From: Lathyrus oleraceus
Taxonomy: Eukaryota > Streptophyta > Magnoliopsida > Fabales > Fabaceae
DNA length: 64,000 bases
Reading direction: 5' to 3'
Assembly (NCBI RefSeq): GCF_024323335.1
Contig: NC_066584.1
Location: 424,662,319 to 424,726,318 of the forward strand
A model generated the notes under the pieces. It saw only the letters and a list, made by a program, of their open reading frames with translations, made no database searches and was not told where the DNA came from. Shown here one piece after another: positions 20,285 through 32,640 of the stretch (position 1 is its first letter; every line of letters begins with the position of its first letter). Made by a program: the position numbers and the translations under genes.

Positions 20285-22036
20285 TTACTCCTTCAGAAAA
20301 GTGACTTGGACAATCTCCTCAGAAGACCAATTATTGATGACTTCACCCGGGATCCTCGGACGCACCCAGTTGTCGATGTCACAATCACTATCCCCACCCT
20401 CTTCATTGATTGCTGATATCTGGCCAACTGATTTGGCTTCTCCTTCAACCATGTTAACATTTTCCCCACCATGTTGTGGCATGGGATTGTTGGCGACATT
20501 TGGAACCGGTGCAAGGTCGATGGCCTTTGAATCTATGAGGTCCTGAACTATGTGCTTAAAAGCTTTGCAGTTCTCAATGTTATGGCCAGGTGCCCCAGAG
20601 TGGAAGCTACACCCAGCGTTGGCGTCGTAACCCACCGGAAGTCTACCAACAGGAGGAGCCAGAGTGCGCAATTGCACAAGTTGTAGTTGTTGAAGACTAG
20701 AAAGCAACTGAGCGTACGACATTGGAAGGGTGTCGAAACGCCGGTCCATCATCCTTTGCCTCTTTTGATAGGCGGGTCTGTTACCCGGTTGTTGCTGCTG
20801 TTGGTACTGAGCTGGTTGAAGTTGTGGTTGTTGTTGTTGTAGTGGTGCTGCAGCTGGAATGGTCACAACCGCAACATACGGTTGTTGATGATAATTCTGG
20901 AAACTGTTCCTTCTAACACCTCTGTTCTGATAGGAAGTCAAAGAATTCACTCCCCCCTCTCTCTGCTTATGCCCTTCAATGAACGACTTTTTTACCCCTG
21001 ATGAAGATCCAACTCCATTTTGGATCTTGCAGGTCTTCAGGTAATTCTCCACCCTCTCTCCGGTAGAGACTACATCAGCAAAGTTGGAGGCATTGCACCC
21101 CACCAGACGCTCCAGATAAGGTCCAAGCAGCGTATTCATGAACATGTTAGCCATTTCCTTTTCCAACATAGGAGGTTGAACACGGGAAGCTATCTCCCTC
21201 CAGCGTTGAGCGTATTCCCTGAAGCACTCATTGCTTTTAAGAGACAGATTCTGAAGTTGAGTTCTGTCCGGAGCCATGTCTGCATTATACTGATACTGCT
21301 TTACGAAAGCCTCCGCCAAATCCCTCCAGCAGCGGATATGGGTTCTGTCCAGCCTCATATACCATTCCAAGGATGCCCCAGCTAGGCTATCCTGGAAGAA
21401 GTACATAAGTAGCTTCTCGTCATCAGAGTATGCAACCATTTTACGAAAATAGGCTTGCACGTGAGTTTTGGGGCAAGAGCTGCCATTGTATTTGTCAAAG
21501 ACCGGGACTTTGAATTTCGGTGGCACTCTCACACCTGGGACCAGCCCCAAGTCAGCAACATCTACTCCCAGAGGATTCTGTCCTTCCACAGCTTTCAGCC
21601 TCTCCTCTAATCTTCTAAACATGGGGTCCATGCCATGGCCCATGCCAAAGTCTTCCTGAAGTAGGGGGAATTGATCGGCCTGATCATCATGGACGAGCTG
21701 TTGATCAAGGTTGACATATGGGATCGGGATAGGCCCCGGTCCATTGGGACCATTAGCCTCTCCAACTGGAGGATCATCCAATGTCTCTGGTTGAGTAGCG
21801 GCGGGATTCCTCTGCATCATCTGCCTGAGCTCTTGCTGTCCCTGAGCCACCCCTTGAACCACATCCATGAATTGGGTCATGCGGATCCTCATCTCAGCGA
21901 GCTCTGCTTGTACACCTTCCATTGCTCTCTGTTGATTCCTTTGGGTACCGTATCGGTGAATGCCTGAGTCAGCTATCCTGCTAATGGAACACCAAACAAC
22001 TGAGAACACTGTGGCGGTACCTGTTATGCAAGACAT
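20285..22036 (-). CDS. gag: Tat element gag (gag-pro with protease missing)
   Basis: 583 codons, uninterrupted. A coiled coil at residues ~38-85 (MEGVQAELAEMRIRM; translation may start at this Met). The Retrotrans_gag capsid domain spans ~185-335 (YFRKMVAYSDDEKL, LEWYMRL, FREYAQRWREIA). A Gln-rich linker lies at ~395-430. A zinc-knuckle variant CSFHSGAPGHNIENC is at ~478-492. The last ~35 residues (WVRPRIPGEVINNWSS) look like the usual end of a Tat gag-pro polyprotein, yet the protease that normally lies between knuckle and this tail is absent while the frame stays open. Confidence 0.9.
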   Translation of the reverse strand: MSCITGTATVFSVVWCSISRIADSGIHRYGTQRNQQRAMEGVQAELAEMRIRMTQFMDVVQGVAQGQQELRQMMQRNPAATQPETLDDPPVGEANGPNGPGPIPIPYVNLDQQLVHDDQADQFPLLQEDFGMGHGMDPMFRRLEERLKAVEGQNPLGVDVADLGLVPGVRVPPKFKVPVFDKYNGSSCPKTHVQAYFRKMVAYSDDEKLLMYFFQDSLAGASLEWYMRLDRTHIRCWRDLAEAFVKQYQYNADMAPDRTQLQNLSLKSNECFREYAQRWREIASRVQPPMLEKEMANMFMNTLLGPYLERLVGCNASNFADVVSTGERVENYLKTCKIQNGVGSSSGVKKSFIEGHKQREGGVNSLTSYQNRGVRRNSFQNYHQQPYVAVVTIPAAAPLQQQQPQLQPAQYQQQQQPGNRPAYQKRQRMMDRRFDTLPMSYAQLLSSLQQLQLVQLRTLAPPVGRLPVGYDANAGCSFHSGAPGHNIENCKAFKHIVQDLIDSKAIDLAPVPNVANNPMPQHGGENVNMVEGEAKSVGQISAINEEGGDSDCDIDNWVRPRIPGEVINNWSSEEIVQVTFLKE

Positions 22037-23046
22037 GCGGATGACTATGCAAATGCAATGACATGTTTATCAATTCCAAAAGGCATTCTATCCCCTTGAT
22101 TCCAGTCTCACATTTGATAAACGATGTAAAAAAAAACTAAGCCGTTGATGAGAACCAAGAAAATTTCGACTAGAATCAAGTAGAAGATATAAACCCCACA
22201 GAAATGGATAAACATGTGTGAATGATTATGAATGCAAAATGATGTGATGCAAAATGATGTGAATGCAGTGCAGTGGCATGGGAATCAGGATCGCTGTATC
22301 TGCTTGAACATCTGTCGGGTTGCACTGTCTGAAGAGAAAACCCACTGAAGAATATAATATAAGATCAGATCTCTGCTCCAGAAAACCGGGTTGGTAGGAG
22401 GTTAAGGTTTCCTGAATTTAGCCCGCCCCTCATTGGTAGGTTCTAAGAACAGAAGTTCGTCAGCTTCAGCCCTTCAGTCGCGAATAATACGTTTACCACT
22501 GAAGGTTTGGTATTATTACGGGATAAAAAACCTCCATTGACTCCCCTCAACAGGACATCCTAATAGCAAGTTCCCAGTCTCGGGATCCTCGGATTGAGCA
22601 GCGAGAATGCGCCCACCAGAGCTAACATAATCACATCTCGGAGGAGAGGCCTCGACTGAGTTCTCGGGAAATGGTCACCAGAGTCGACGATTTCTAGAGG
22701 AACATCCTGCCGTTACGGAACACCCGTAAGACATAATATATCCAAAAGAAACCTCGTCCGGGTGTGGTTCTTCACGAACGACTTAACGTAGCAACACGCC
22801 ACGCAAACCTCATGATTATCCACTCTAAAACCTGTGTGTACACTCAAGCCTGGGTAATGGGCTTATCTCTCATAGAACACCCCATCCCAACAAACAAACA
22901 AACAGATCCAACAGATACAACAGATGCATGCAAGCAGGTAAGCAAATAAATGTACAAAAGCATGAACACCCAATAAACAAGAAATCACACAAGCTAGTAG
23001 GAACTCGCTTAGGGAAGATGGACCAGTAAGAGGTCAACTTCTTATG
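22037..23046 (-). other. Tat element 5' untranslated leader
   Basis: About 1 kb between primer-binding site and gag; no convincing open frame. Long leaders are normal in the clade, and no extra 5' ORF (as in Ogre ORF1) is visible. Confidence 0.7.
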
Positions 23047-23064
23047 TCCCCAGCAGAGTCGCCA
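23047..23064 (-). other. Primer-binding site of Tat element
   Basis: On - TGGCGACTCTGCTGGGGA begins two bases after the 5' LTR. This text is the usual primer-binding site of legume Ogre/Tat elements, described as matching a tRNA-Arg 3' end (from memory). Confidence 0.8.
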
Positions 23065-23066
23065 GC

Positions 23067-24510
23067 TGTAGCAACCTGAAAAATACAGTGCGCAAAAAAA
23101 CAACCGGCGAAAGAAAATGACAGAAGAGTCGCCACCGTGCGTTATTCATCCCAAAGGAGGGAAAGGAAACGCTCGAAGTAAACCTGAAAAAGGAAAGGAC
23201 AAGACGGGGTCTCGCAACCAAATCTTGGGTTCGGGAGTCGGTTATGCGAAGGGAAGGTATTAGCACCCCTACGCATCCGTAGTACTCTACGGGATCCACT
23301 TTTGTAGTTCTTGTCTAAAGGGTGTGAGTTTATCTTGTGTTGTTTACCAAAAAAGAATGGTTAAATGAAAATGCCTCGCGCGGATGTCGCATCCACTGCA
23401 TACGTATCTCATCTGAATATGAGAATCAGAGTCTTCATAGCTCGGCTGACCTATGGGTTGGGGGGATGTGTGCTCGCTAAGACATCGCATCTTATGCCTA
23501 CGTATCTCATCTGGAATGAGAATCAGAGCAAGTTGTAGTTTGGCTAACTACGGGGTTATGGAGTGGGTTTTGGACGAACGACGTTACTACGCAATCTACC
23601 GGATGCTCGACCTTTGGAGACTTACTCACCTGTAGTAGAAGGAGTAAACGTGTGTTTAGGAGAAGAAAAATCAATGAAGGGTTAGGGTTTGGTGAACTCA
23701 TGCAAAAAGGCAGTCCTTGACGAAGGAACCTGTAAAAAAACACACAAAAACATTGCCTCCTATCGAGGTCTTCCAGCTAGAAAGCAGTAAAATGCGGGAA
23801 AAATGTAAAAGTACCACGCGGATAAAGATCCGAAGTAATAGCAGTTAGAGGAATGGGAAACCCAGGGATCCTTCCAAGCTAAACACCATCAAAGAAAGTG
23901 AGTCAGTACAGGTAATCAGAATGAAACCTCCAGGGGGTATCCCACAAATAAAGTGGAAAACCATGCAAGTTATCCCTAATTGGATAGCTTGATTGAAATT
24001 GAGTTGCACCCGTGAGGTTTACAAAACAATCTTTAGGGTTTATGTGAGGCAGAGGTGATTCTGTGCAGTTGAGTTCCCTTCAGGGTTTGGAGGCTGCTCT
24101 GAGTTCTCTGTCAGGTTTCTCTTTAGGTTTTGTTCCAAGGAAACCTCATAGTGTTTTGCTTCCCTTCCTTTTTCTGTCTGTTTTGTTTCAATGAAACTCT
24201 AGTATTTATAGGCTAATATTGGTAGCTTAGTGGGATTTTGAGAGAGGTCCAAGTCTGAGATTTTTTCTTTTATTTATTTATTTATTTATTATTATTTTTA
24301 TTTATTTATTTATTTATTTATTCGTTTTTATTTTTATTTTTTTTTATTATTTTTTTTATTTTTTTTTAAATAAAGTTTCTTGGATCTAATTCTGATTGAC
24401 ATGATGAAATGCAATGTATCTAATGTTAAATGACCTAAAAATGAATGCATGCATGAGGTGTAAAGCGTATGCTTCCAAGAAAAATGAAGGGTAAATTTTG
24501 GGGTATTACA
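23067..24510 (-). repeat. Tat element 5' LTR
   Basis: 1444 bp, nearly identical to 12849-14260 apart from the AT microsatellite. TATA box on - at 24203-24210. TSD ATTCC follows at 24511-24515. Confidence 0.93.
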
Positions 24511-24515
24511 ATTCC

Positions 24516-25304
24516 CTCGTATATAAAACGAGTTTCTTTTATGTAATGTAATGATATGAAGAAAGAGAAGAATTCAATATCAAAAGAGGACAACCTTGAA
24601 GATCTTGCTTGGAGAAGCTTAGATCGTTATTAGGTTAGCTTAGGTTCTCTCATTGGCTTGGGAGAACAATTGCGCTAGGGGCCATAACTGTTTCATTATG
24701 AATGTATCTTGATGCATGTGAATGTATGTTGATGCATGTGAGAGACGATTTATATGATAAATAAGCCGGTGAGATCAGAACAATTGCAATTCCCTCAAAT
24801 TAAATATTAAGTTTAAGTTTTCCAAGTTTTAGCACTCATCAAGACTAGTATCAGATAATGTAGGTTTCGCCTACGCGAGGTGCATGTTCTATATTAGTAA
24901 GGTGTGATGGGATAATTGTAATATCCAATTGTTAAACAATGGGTCAAACTTAACTAAACAAATTATAATAAGATTATATGTGTTTAGAAGCAAGAGTTGG
25001 AAATGATCCATGTGATGGATTGGAATAAGGAGTTATTAACCCAACTAAAATATTCGAGAGTTGTATTAGATACAATTGGAAGGAGTTCCTACCTAAATAA
25101 CCTAGTTTTGTGTAATCCGCCTACGCAGACTTAAAACAAAGTGAAATGTGGATCTCGACCCACTAGAAAATCTTCCAACGGGATTTTCCGAATCAAATGA
25201 TGAGGGTCATTTGTTTTGAGTAAAATAGTGGGAGCATATTTAATTAAAGGCCTAATTAAATATGTTATTGATACTTATATTTTCATTAATTCATGTAGAT
25301 TACC
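24516..25304 (+). other. Copia-B untranslated leader, second part
   Basis: Continues the leader after the Tat insertion and ends at the gag ATG (25305). No coding frame seen. Confidence 0.7.
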
Positions 25305-25883
25305 ATGACAACAAACACCTATAACAACATTTTACGATCAATCCTTGACAAGGAAATATTGTCTGGGACAAATTTTCTGGATTGACACCGAAATTTGAGG
25401 ATTGTCCTCAAACATGATAGAAAGCTGTATGTCTTGGAGAAACCTGTTCGTGAAGAGGAACCTCGTAGTTTTGCACCTAAGGCAGAAAGAGATGCTTATA
25501 AGAAGCATGTCGATGATGCCAATGAAATTGCTTGTCTCATGATAGCTACCATGAACTCAGAGTTGCAAAAGCAACATGAAAACATGGCAACGTTCAATAT
25601 GATCGAACACCTGAAGATGCTCTATCAAGAGCAAGCAAGGCATGAAAGGTTTGAAGTTTCAAAAGCCCTTTTTTAAGGCAAGTTAGCTGAGGGAGCCCCT
25701 GTAGGTCCCCATGTGCTCAAGATGATTGGGTATGTGGAAAACCTTGAAAGGTTGGGTTTTCCCCTCAGAAAGGAACTTGCGACTGATTTGATCTTGCAAT
25801 CGTTGCCAGATAGATTCAGTCAATTTGTCCTATATTTCAATATGAATGATATGGACAAATCTCTTCCTAAACTTCTAGCCATG
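25305..25883 (+). pseudogene. gag: Copia-B gag, N-terminal part
   Basis: Starts MTTNTYNNILRSILDKE. A TGA near 25383 replaces the Trp before HRNLRIVLK, and a TAA at about 25674 replaces a residue after SKALF. Otherwise the capsid text is continuous (UBN2-type) up to LPKLLAM, where the Ogre solo LTR enters at TSD CCATG. Confidence 0.88.
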
Positions 25884-28800
25884 TGTAAGACCCCAATTTT
25901 GTCCCTAAGATCCCTCATGGCATCATAGCATTGCATTACATAGCCTCAAGGATTATTGAGCATCTTGGCTCCCTTTCCCTTTGGGTAGGGATCTCTTGTG
26001 AGTGGTTTGAGATCACCAAGCATGCTTGAATTGTATATCATTGCTTTTCTTGTTTTGTTTACTAACCAAAAGCACAAAAATATGTCATTTAACATCTTTT
26101 GTTGTAGTTTAAGCAATCACCAGGTCAAAGAGCTTCAAGGAGATCCTTTGTGCAAGAGATGAGGTATTTTCTTGAGATGAAGACCACATGATCATTATAT
26201 GGAGCTTATATGAGCTAGGGTTCCATTTTGGGGCAATTTCATCAAGTGATAAAGGCTCAAGTTCAATCAAAGCATTTCAAGGTCATCTGAGGATCAAAAA
26301 GTCAAATGTGCAGTCAACTGAGGGCTATGAGGTGGGGAAATGAGTTGAGACACCTCAATCATGTTCAAGTGAGGCCTATTAATCATTTTAAACATCCATC
26401 TTGAAGATTCAAAGGTCATGGCAAAAGTTATTAAAAATGGAAAATGACCTGTAATTCAAAGTTTCCAAATTTGGCAAGTTTTTGGTCCATATTCAACTTG
26501 ACTTGTCAATGTCAAAGAAGTTTCAAATGGATTTTTGGTGAACATGAAAGTTGTATATCTTTGTCTCCCCTTTTCAAAAAGTCCTAATTCATGTCCATAT
26601 GATGATTGGTTGAGAAGTTATGGTCATTTGATTACAAGCTGTGCATGGAAATTCAAAATGGCCTAACTTTTGATACAAAGCTCCAATTTGGTCCATTCTT
26701 TTTGCAAAATGTTTCTCTTGATCAAGACATCTCAAAATAGCCTTTGCCATGCATGGGAAAAGTATGTATGCTCATCATTTCTCATGTGATCATTTTGGAG
26801 GGAATTTCCACAATTCAAATTTGGCTTATGATACAAGCAAAATACCATTTCCATCATGATTATTGGTTGATTTTGAGTGATTTCCAAGCCTTGCATGAGA
26901 CTTTGCACGTGTAGCATGGCACATGAGCTCACTTTTGCATTTTTTCAAATTGCTCCATATTTCCCTAATCATGTTTAGCCAAGGCCTAATTTGGATTTCA
27001 GTGTGATTAGCATGCCATATAAATACCAAACCCTAACCATAATCAAGAGGGGAAGCATTTCAGATCTAGATTTTCAAAGTTCCCTCCAAAATTCTCTCTC
27101 TTCGAATTCTTCATTTCTTCACACAAACACCAAAATTTTTTGCGTAATCTTGTTCATCATGCTTCATTGAGCAAGAATCAACCATTGGTTTGAGCAATTC
27201 AGTCCAGATTTGAGCAGTTCAAGTGCAAACTCATAGCAATGGAAGTTGGATATTGAGCTAGATCCAGGTGGTTTCAATTGTTCCTTTGTGCACAAAGCTT
27301 CAAGGCAAGGTTAAAGGAGTAGATCTGGAGCTTTTGAGAGCTTGAGGACACGATTTCAGCAACCTCCAATTTCAGGTGATCCAAATTCGAGCCTCTCATG
27401 TTGCTGTTTTATGTACATAGATGTATAGATCCTGTTGCGTGGAGTATGTGCATGTGTTTAGATTTTGAAATGGTTGAGAATTGAATATGTATGATGAACT
27501 TCAAGTTTTGATTTCAAATATGTTTTCGTTCGATCTGGAAATTATATGAGGAATTAGGTTAAATCATTAGCATATTTGGAATCCAGGTTGAAATGCGGTT
27601 CGAATGATGTATGCATTGTTCATTTCTGCAAACTTTTGTCGTTGACTCCGCCGGAGATGGCCGGAGAAGACGACCGGAGACTGTAGCTCCGGCGTCTGGT
27701 TATTCCTAGGGTTTTGCTTATGTGGCTTCCACGTTTGCCTTGCGTGTCTGTTTGATTGGCCATGGATTGTTTGACTGTGCCACGCGTGTTTGAATGATGC
27801 TGAGTGTGCTGATGACGCGTTTAATGAAACGCATCGTTTCATTTTGCCTTGCATGGCTTCCATGTATGCGCTTATGTGTGTGAATGATTGGCTCTGTTTG
27901 CATTGACCTTGCCATGCGTACTGTTGACTGCTGATGTGGTATGCTGACTCAATTAATGAAGCTGTGCGTTTTGGCATTTGAATGTGATCCGTTGATTTGC
28001 TTTTCGCGCTTCATCGTGTGGATATGAATATTTCTGAATTGATTCAAATATTTGTTTTCCCTCTATTTTCCTTTGGTTATTCAATTATTTTGCTCATCTT
28101 AGAAAATTCATAAAAAAATGAAAAATGATCCAAATTAACTCCAATTTTTTTTCCTAGTTTTGTATGAATGTCTAGTTGTTTATGGCATTAATTTTGGGAA
28201 TTGTTGATGTCTGGTTTGTGATGTGTGAATTTTTGAATCCATGTGATGTTAATTTGATATGTTGTGTTCAATGCTTTGTGAAATCCTTATCTTTGAGCCA
28301 ATTGATTTGATTTTTTGCATGCTTAATGATCATACATGATGTGAATTTTTGAGCACTGGTTTGGATTTTTTCTCATATGCTATCATTGTTTTTGACACAT
28401 GAAGATAAGTGTGACAATTTGTGTCACATTTTTGGCATTCAATTTGTGCATGTTTTTTCATCTATCATTTGAACTTTTATGGATTTGATCTTTTGCATAA
28501 TGATTGTTCATGACATGAGAAACTCATATAAAGAATCTCAAAGCCATTGCATGCATTTCTATTTTGATGTGGATTTTCTAAATTGGAAGTTCACTTTGTG
28601 CACATTTTGTGATCATTGCATAGCATAGGCCATTTGAGGTATTTGCTTATTAAATTGATGCTGGTCCTTTTGAGGACATTTTGTGACATGTTTGAATTTG
28701 CATTATATGGAAGATTGGGTTCTGTTTTGATCATTTGATTTGGTTTTGAATCTAGTCTTTGCACTAGTGTTTTGTACATAAACTAATTGTGCTTTGTGTT

Positions 28801-30793
28801 TCAGGTTTGGACATTTTGCATTGATGGTTGATTTGTTCTCACTTTGTGAGATACAAATGCTTTGAGTTCTAACACATGTTTGTTTTGTAGGATCTTAAGT
28901 GATGTGCTTGAGCTCTTGAGTTCATTTGAATGCTTGAGCATTGTTCATTGGATTGTGTAACTGTGAATGGTTTCACTCTTTGTCTGTTGTTTTTCTGATT
29001 GAAATATTAACTGTTTAGCTTTTGCACAGGTAGATTACTTGCTTGCTTTTAGCTCTTGCTTGAGCTTTGGATTGTGGTTGATACACCACTTAGGTAGCTA
29101 TCCTCTTACTTCATGTAGTCTGGAAGTCCTGTCACCTTTTTGGCAGACATTTTGCTGGCAAGTCCTCCTTCAGAGGCTCTATTTGTATTTGTTTACAATT
29201 GTGCCAAAGACCTCCAAGATGAGGCATGTGATACTTGATAAGACCTCCAAGTTGAGGCAATTGACGGATAAAAGGGATTAGTAGCCAATCCCCCGTTATT
29301 CAGTGAGTCGTTCTTTATGCTCGCACTACGTGCTGATGCTTCTGAACATGTACCCAAGATCTTTGTCTAGTGTCTGTCAAGTGGAATAGGATCCCACTTT
29401 CTGGATCCCCACGCTTTCTTTGTCATGAGCTCACCCAGGCCAGGGTTAAGAGCATGAGGTCTCATCCTCATTTACCATCTTTGATCAGCTTCACCCTAAC
29501 TTTCAATGTTAGTGGTTAAGAGCTACAGATTACCCTTGTACAATTTGGCTTGTTTGTCGAGGTTGACATGACCCCTCTTGACTAAAGCCCACCCATTTGT
29601 TTGAGCCTCTTGTATGTATATAGATTGTGATGTTTGCTTTTGATGTTTGTTTGTTATGGTTGGGAGTCGGGTGTAAGTTCATGTATTGGCATTCTGTTTC
29701 CTTTTTGTTGTTAGGAGTCGGGTGTAAGTCCATGTATTGGCATTCTGTTTCCTTTTATTGAGGATCTGTTATGAGACTTGTGTGATTGCTTATGCTTTGT
29801 GCTTTCTTATTCCAAAGGATGAGAACTTACTTGGATCATCTATATGATCTCAAGAGAGGAACTCCTAGTGTGTTTTTTATTCCATACCATCACCTTTTTG
29901 TTTCCTTCATTTCTTCACCCTAACCCAAGCCAAAATCTTTTTGTGCAAATATTTGACTTTGTTTTCAACATTAGAAACCTAAGCCTTATGCTTTTAATTT
30001 TCAAACTTTCTTTTCATAACACTCATTTTGAATTGAATCTTTAAGTCAACTTTGACCATTTTGTACATACTTCTAATTGGTAAATATTACCCATTCAAAT
30101 GTTTCTTTTGTGGTTTCAATGATCACTTCTTAATCAAATTTTCCATAACCTTTAGCTATTAGGTTTGAGTTATCTTTGTGGTAGATGTAATACTCACCTT
30201 TGTCCTTAGTGATGGACAATGAGTCTTCCATGCTTATTATAGGGTTAACCCCTCACTAGCATGTTGAAGCTATCCTCACAGGGTGGACTTGTGGTTTTTC
30301 AGGTTGTGTTTTCTCCCTTTGATAACAAAAGACCTTAAGGCTTTTGGACCAATCAATCCACTCATTTGTTTTGAATTTTTTTACCCGGACTACGAGGTTT
30401 TGATCCTAATCTTTTCATAAGAGGGTACGTAGGCAATGGGTTTATCCATCCAAACACAAAATGTAAATAACTTGTATATTCTCTTCTCATCTCTTCAATC
30501 ATGTTTGCACAAATAAATTTTCACAAAAAACAATAACCTTTGCAACAAGTGTGAAAAGGGCTCCCTAGGAGTACCTAGGATGTTTTGGGTGCCTAACACC
30601 TTCCCATTGCATAACCAACCCCCTTACCCAGATCTCTGTTTTCTTTTACTAGTTTTGTTTGTAAAACTTTTTAGGTTTTTGTTCGCTTTCTAACCATTCC
30701 TTTGGATAAATAGAAGTGCGGTGGCGACTCGACTTTGTATGATTTACCTTGGATTTAGTCAATATTTCCAATGGTAACGAATACACCGCTACA
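25884..30793 (+). mobile_element. Ogre-type solo LTR (+) in Copia-B gag
   Basis: 4910 bp starting TGTAAGACCCC and ending GCTACA, flanked by TSD CCATG (25879-25883, 30794-30798). The Copia-B gag frame continues on the far side. The start and 5-kb length are typical of Ogre LTRs; no second LTR or interior is present, so it is a solo LTR left by unequal recombination. TATA box TATAAATA at 27018-27025, giving a ~1.15-kb U3. The GGTGGCGACTCGAC text near the end mirrors the GAGTCGCCACC text of the Tat LTR. Confidence 0.92.
29661..29757 (+). repeat. Two-copy ~51-bp minisatellite in Ogre solo LTR
   Basis: Units start GGAGTCGGGTGTAAG and contain ATGTATTGGCATTCTG. The related LTR at 36495-41338 holds four copies of a homologous unit in reverse orientation. 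Confidence 0.8.
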
Positions 30794-30798
30794 CCATG

Positions 30799-31300
30799 TT
30801 AAGAACTGTTGAGTAGAATCTGAAGTCAAAAGGGAAGTCCATTCTAATGATCAGAAATGGAAAGAGACAGAACAAAAGACCCATCAAGCAGGGTGATAAA
30901 GGGAAAGGCAAGGAAGTTTCCAAACTCAGACCCATTGTTGCTTCTTTGAAACCTAGTGGAGGCATAGCAAAGGCAGGCACCTGCTTCCATTACGGTAAGA
31001 CTGGACACTGGAAGAGAAACTACCCAAAGTACCTGGAAGATATGAAGAATGGAGTAGAGACTTCAACTTCAGGTATTTTTGTTATTGAAATTAATTTATC
31101 TACTTCTGCATCATGGGTATTAGATACTGGATGCGGTTCTCACATTTGTACAGATGTGCAGGGGCTAAAAAGGAGTAGAGATTTGGCAAAAGGTGAAGTT
31201 GACCTACGAGTTGGCAATGAAGCAAAGGTTGCTGCTTTAGCCGTAGGAACTTATGTATTGACTTTACCTAGTGGTTTAATAATTCAGTTAGAGAATTGAT
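30799..31300 (+). pseudogene. Copia-B gag C-terminus, zinc knuckle and protease
   Basis: Gag resumes after the solo LTR with a TAG at about 30813. The knuckle reads CFHYGKTGHWKRNYPK (about 30982-31027): two of the three Cys expected in CCHC are Tyr (TAC for TGC), so RNA/zinc binding would be lost. The protease active site WVLDTGCGSH (Asp-Thr-Gly at about 31121-31130) is intact. A TGA at about 31297 follows. Confidence 0.87.
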
Positions 31301-32640
31301 ATTATGTACCTGCAATTAGCAGGAATATTATTTTTGTTTCTTGTTTGGACAAGTTTGGTTTTTCATTTATAATAAAGAACGATTGTTGCTCAATTTATTT
31401 GAATGATATATTCTATGCTACTGCACAAATGAACAATGGACTATATGTCCTTGATCTTGAAATGCCTATGTATAACATTAATACTAAAAGGATGAAACCT
31501 AATGAGTTAAATCCAACTTACCTTTGGCATTGTCGATTAGGCCACATAAATGAGTAACGAATTTCCAAACTCCATAAAGATGGACTCTTGGACTCTTTTG
31601 ATTATGAATCATATGAGACATGCAGATCTTGTTTAATTGGAAAGATGACAAAGTCTCCATTCACAGGAAAAGGTGAAAGAGCTAATGATCTTTTGGCCCT
31701 CATACATACTGATGTATGTGGACCACTGAACATACCAGCCAAAGGAGGTTTTCAATACTTCATCATATTTACCGATGATTTCAGTAGATATGATTACGTG
31801 TATTTTATGAAACACAAATCAGAGTCCTTTGAAAAGTTCAAGGAATTCAAGAATGAAGTATAAAACTAACTAGGTAAGAATATTAAAACTCTTCGATCAG
31901 ATCGAGGTGGTGAGTATTTAAGCCTAGAGTTTGATGACCATCTAAAAGAGGGTGGGATCCTATCCCAACTTACTCCTCCTGGAACACCCCAATGGAATGG
32001 TGTATTTGAGAGAAGAAATCGAACCCTGTTAGACATGGTCCGATCCATGATGAGTCACACCGATCTTCCAAACTCTTTTTGGGGACATGCACTATTGACA
32101 GCAGCTTACACACTTAACCGTGTTCCATCCAAAAAGGTTGAGAAGACACCATATGAGATATGGAGTGGTAAGAAACCACATATGTCTTACATGAAGATTT
32201 GGGGTTGCGAAGTTTATGTGAAACGACAAATTTCAATTAAGCTTGAGCCCAAATCTGACAAATTCTTATTTGTGGGGTATCATAAAGAAACAAGAGGGTA
32301 TTACTTCTACAATCCTTCTGAGGGCAAAGTGTTTGTCGCTCGAACTTGAGTTTTCCTAGAAAAGGATTTTATTTCCAAAGGAATCAGTAGGAGGAAAGTA
32401 GAGCTTGAAGAAATTCAAGAATCACAAAGCATTGATACACTTAGGGAGGAATTAGAGCAAGAAACACAAGTAGTTGTGGAAGAGCAACCTGCTCAAGTAG
32501 AATAAGACCAACGCAGGTCAGGAAGGATACGTCACCTACTTGAGAGATATGGATATCTCATAACTGATCAAGGTGATGTATTACTCATGGATCAAGATGA
32601 GCCTGTGACCACCAAGAGGCCATAACTGGTCCCGAGTCTG
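31301..32640 (+). pseudogene. Copia-B GAG-pre-integrase, integrase and linker
   Basis: The zinc domain keeps LWHCRLGHINE and CRSCLIGK (H2C2), with one TAA at about 31555. The core keeps Asp in IHTDVCGP, Asp in LRSDRGGEY and Glu in GVFERRNR. A TAA at 31861 splits the domain. The frame then runs cleanly at 32035-32349. The linker to RT (32350-32640) has several stops. Confidence 0.87.

Larger units (their letters stand above)
12849..24510 (-). mobile_element. Full-length Tat-type Ty3/gypsy element
   Basis: LTRs 23067-24510 (5' on -) and 12849-14260 (3' on -), with TSD ATTCC at 12844-12848 and 24511-24515. On - the order is primer-binding site, ~1 kb leader, gag, RT, RNase H, second (archaeal-type) RNase H, integrase, 3' UTR with repeats, polypurine tract and 3' LTR. 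The second RNase H upstream of integrase defines the Tat clade that includes Ogre. Total length 11.7 kb. It lacks the protease block. Few stops make it the youngest-looking autonomous-type copy here, and it is inserted in Copia-B's leader. Confidence 0.93.

Noticed and set aside
20301..21967. Several + strand open frames opposite Tat gag
   Set aside because: Antisense shadows of a long, well-supported gag frame.
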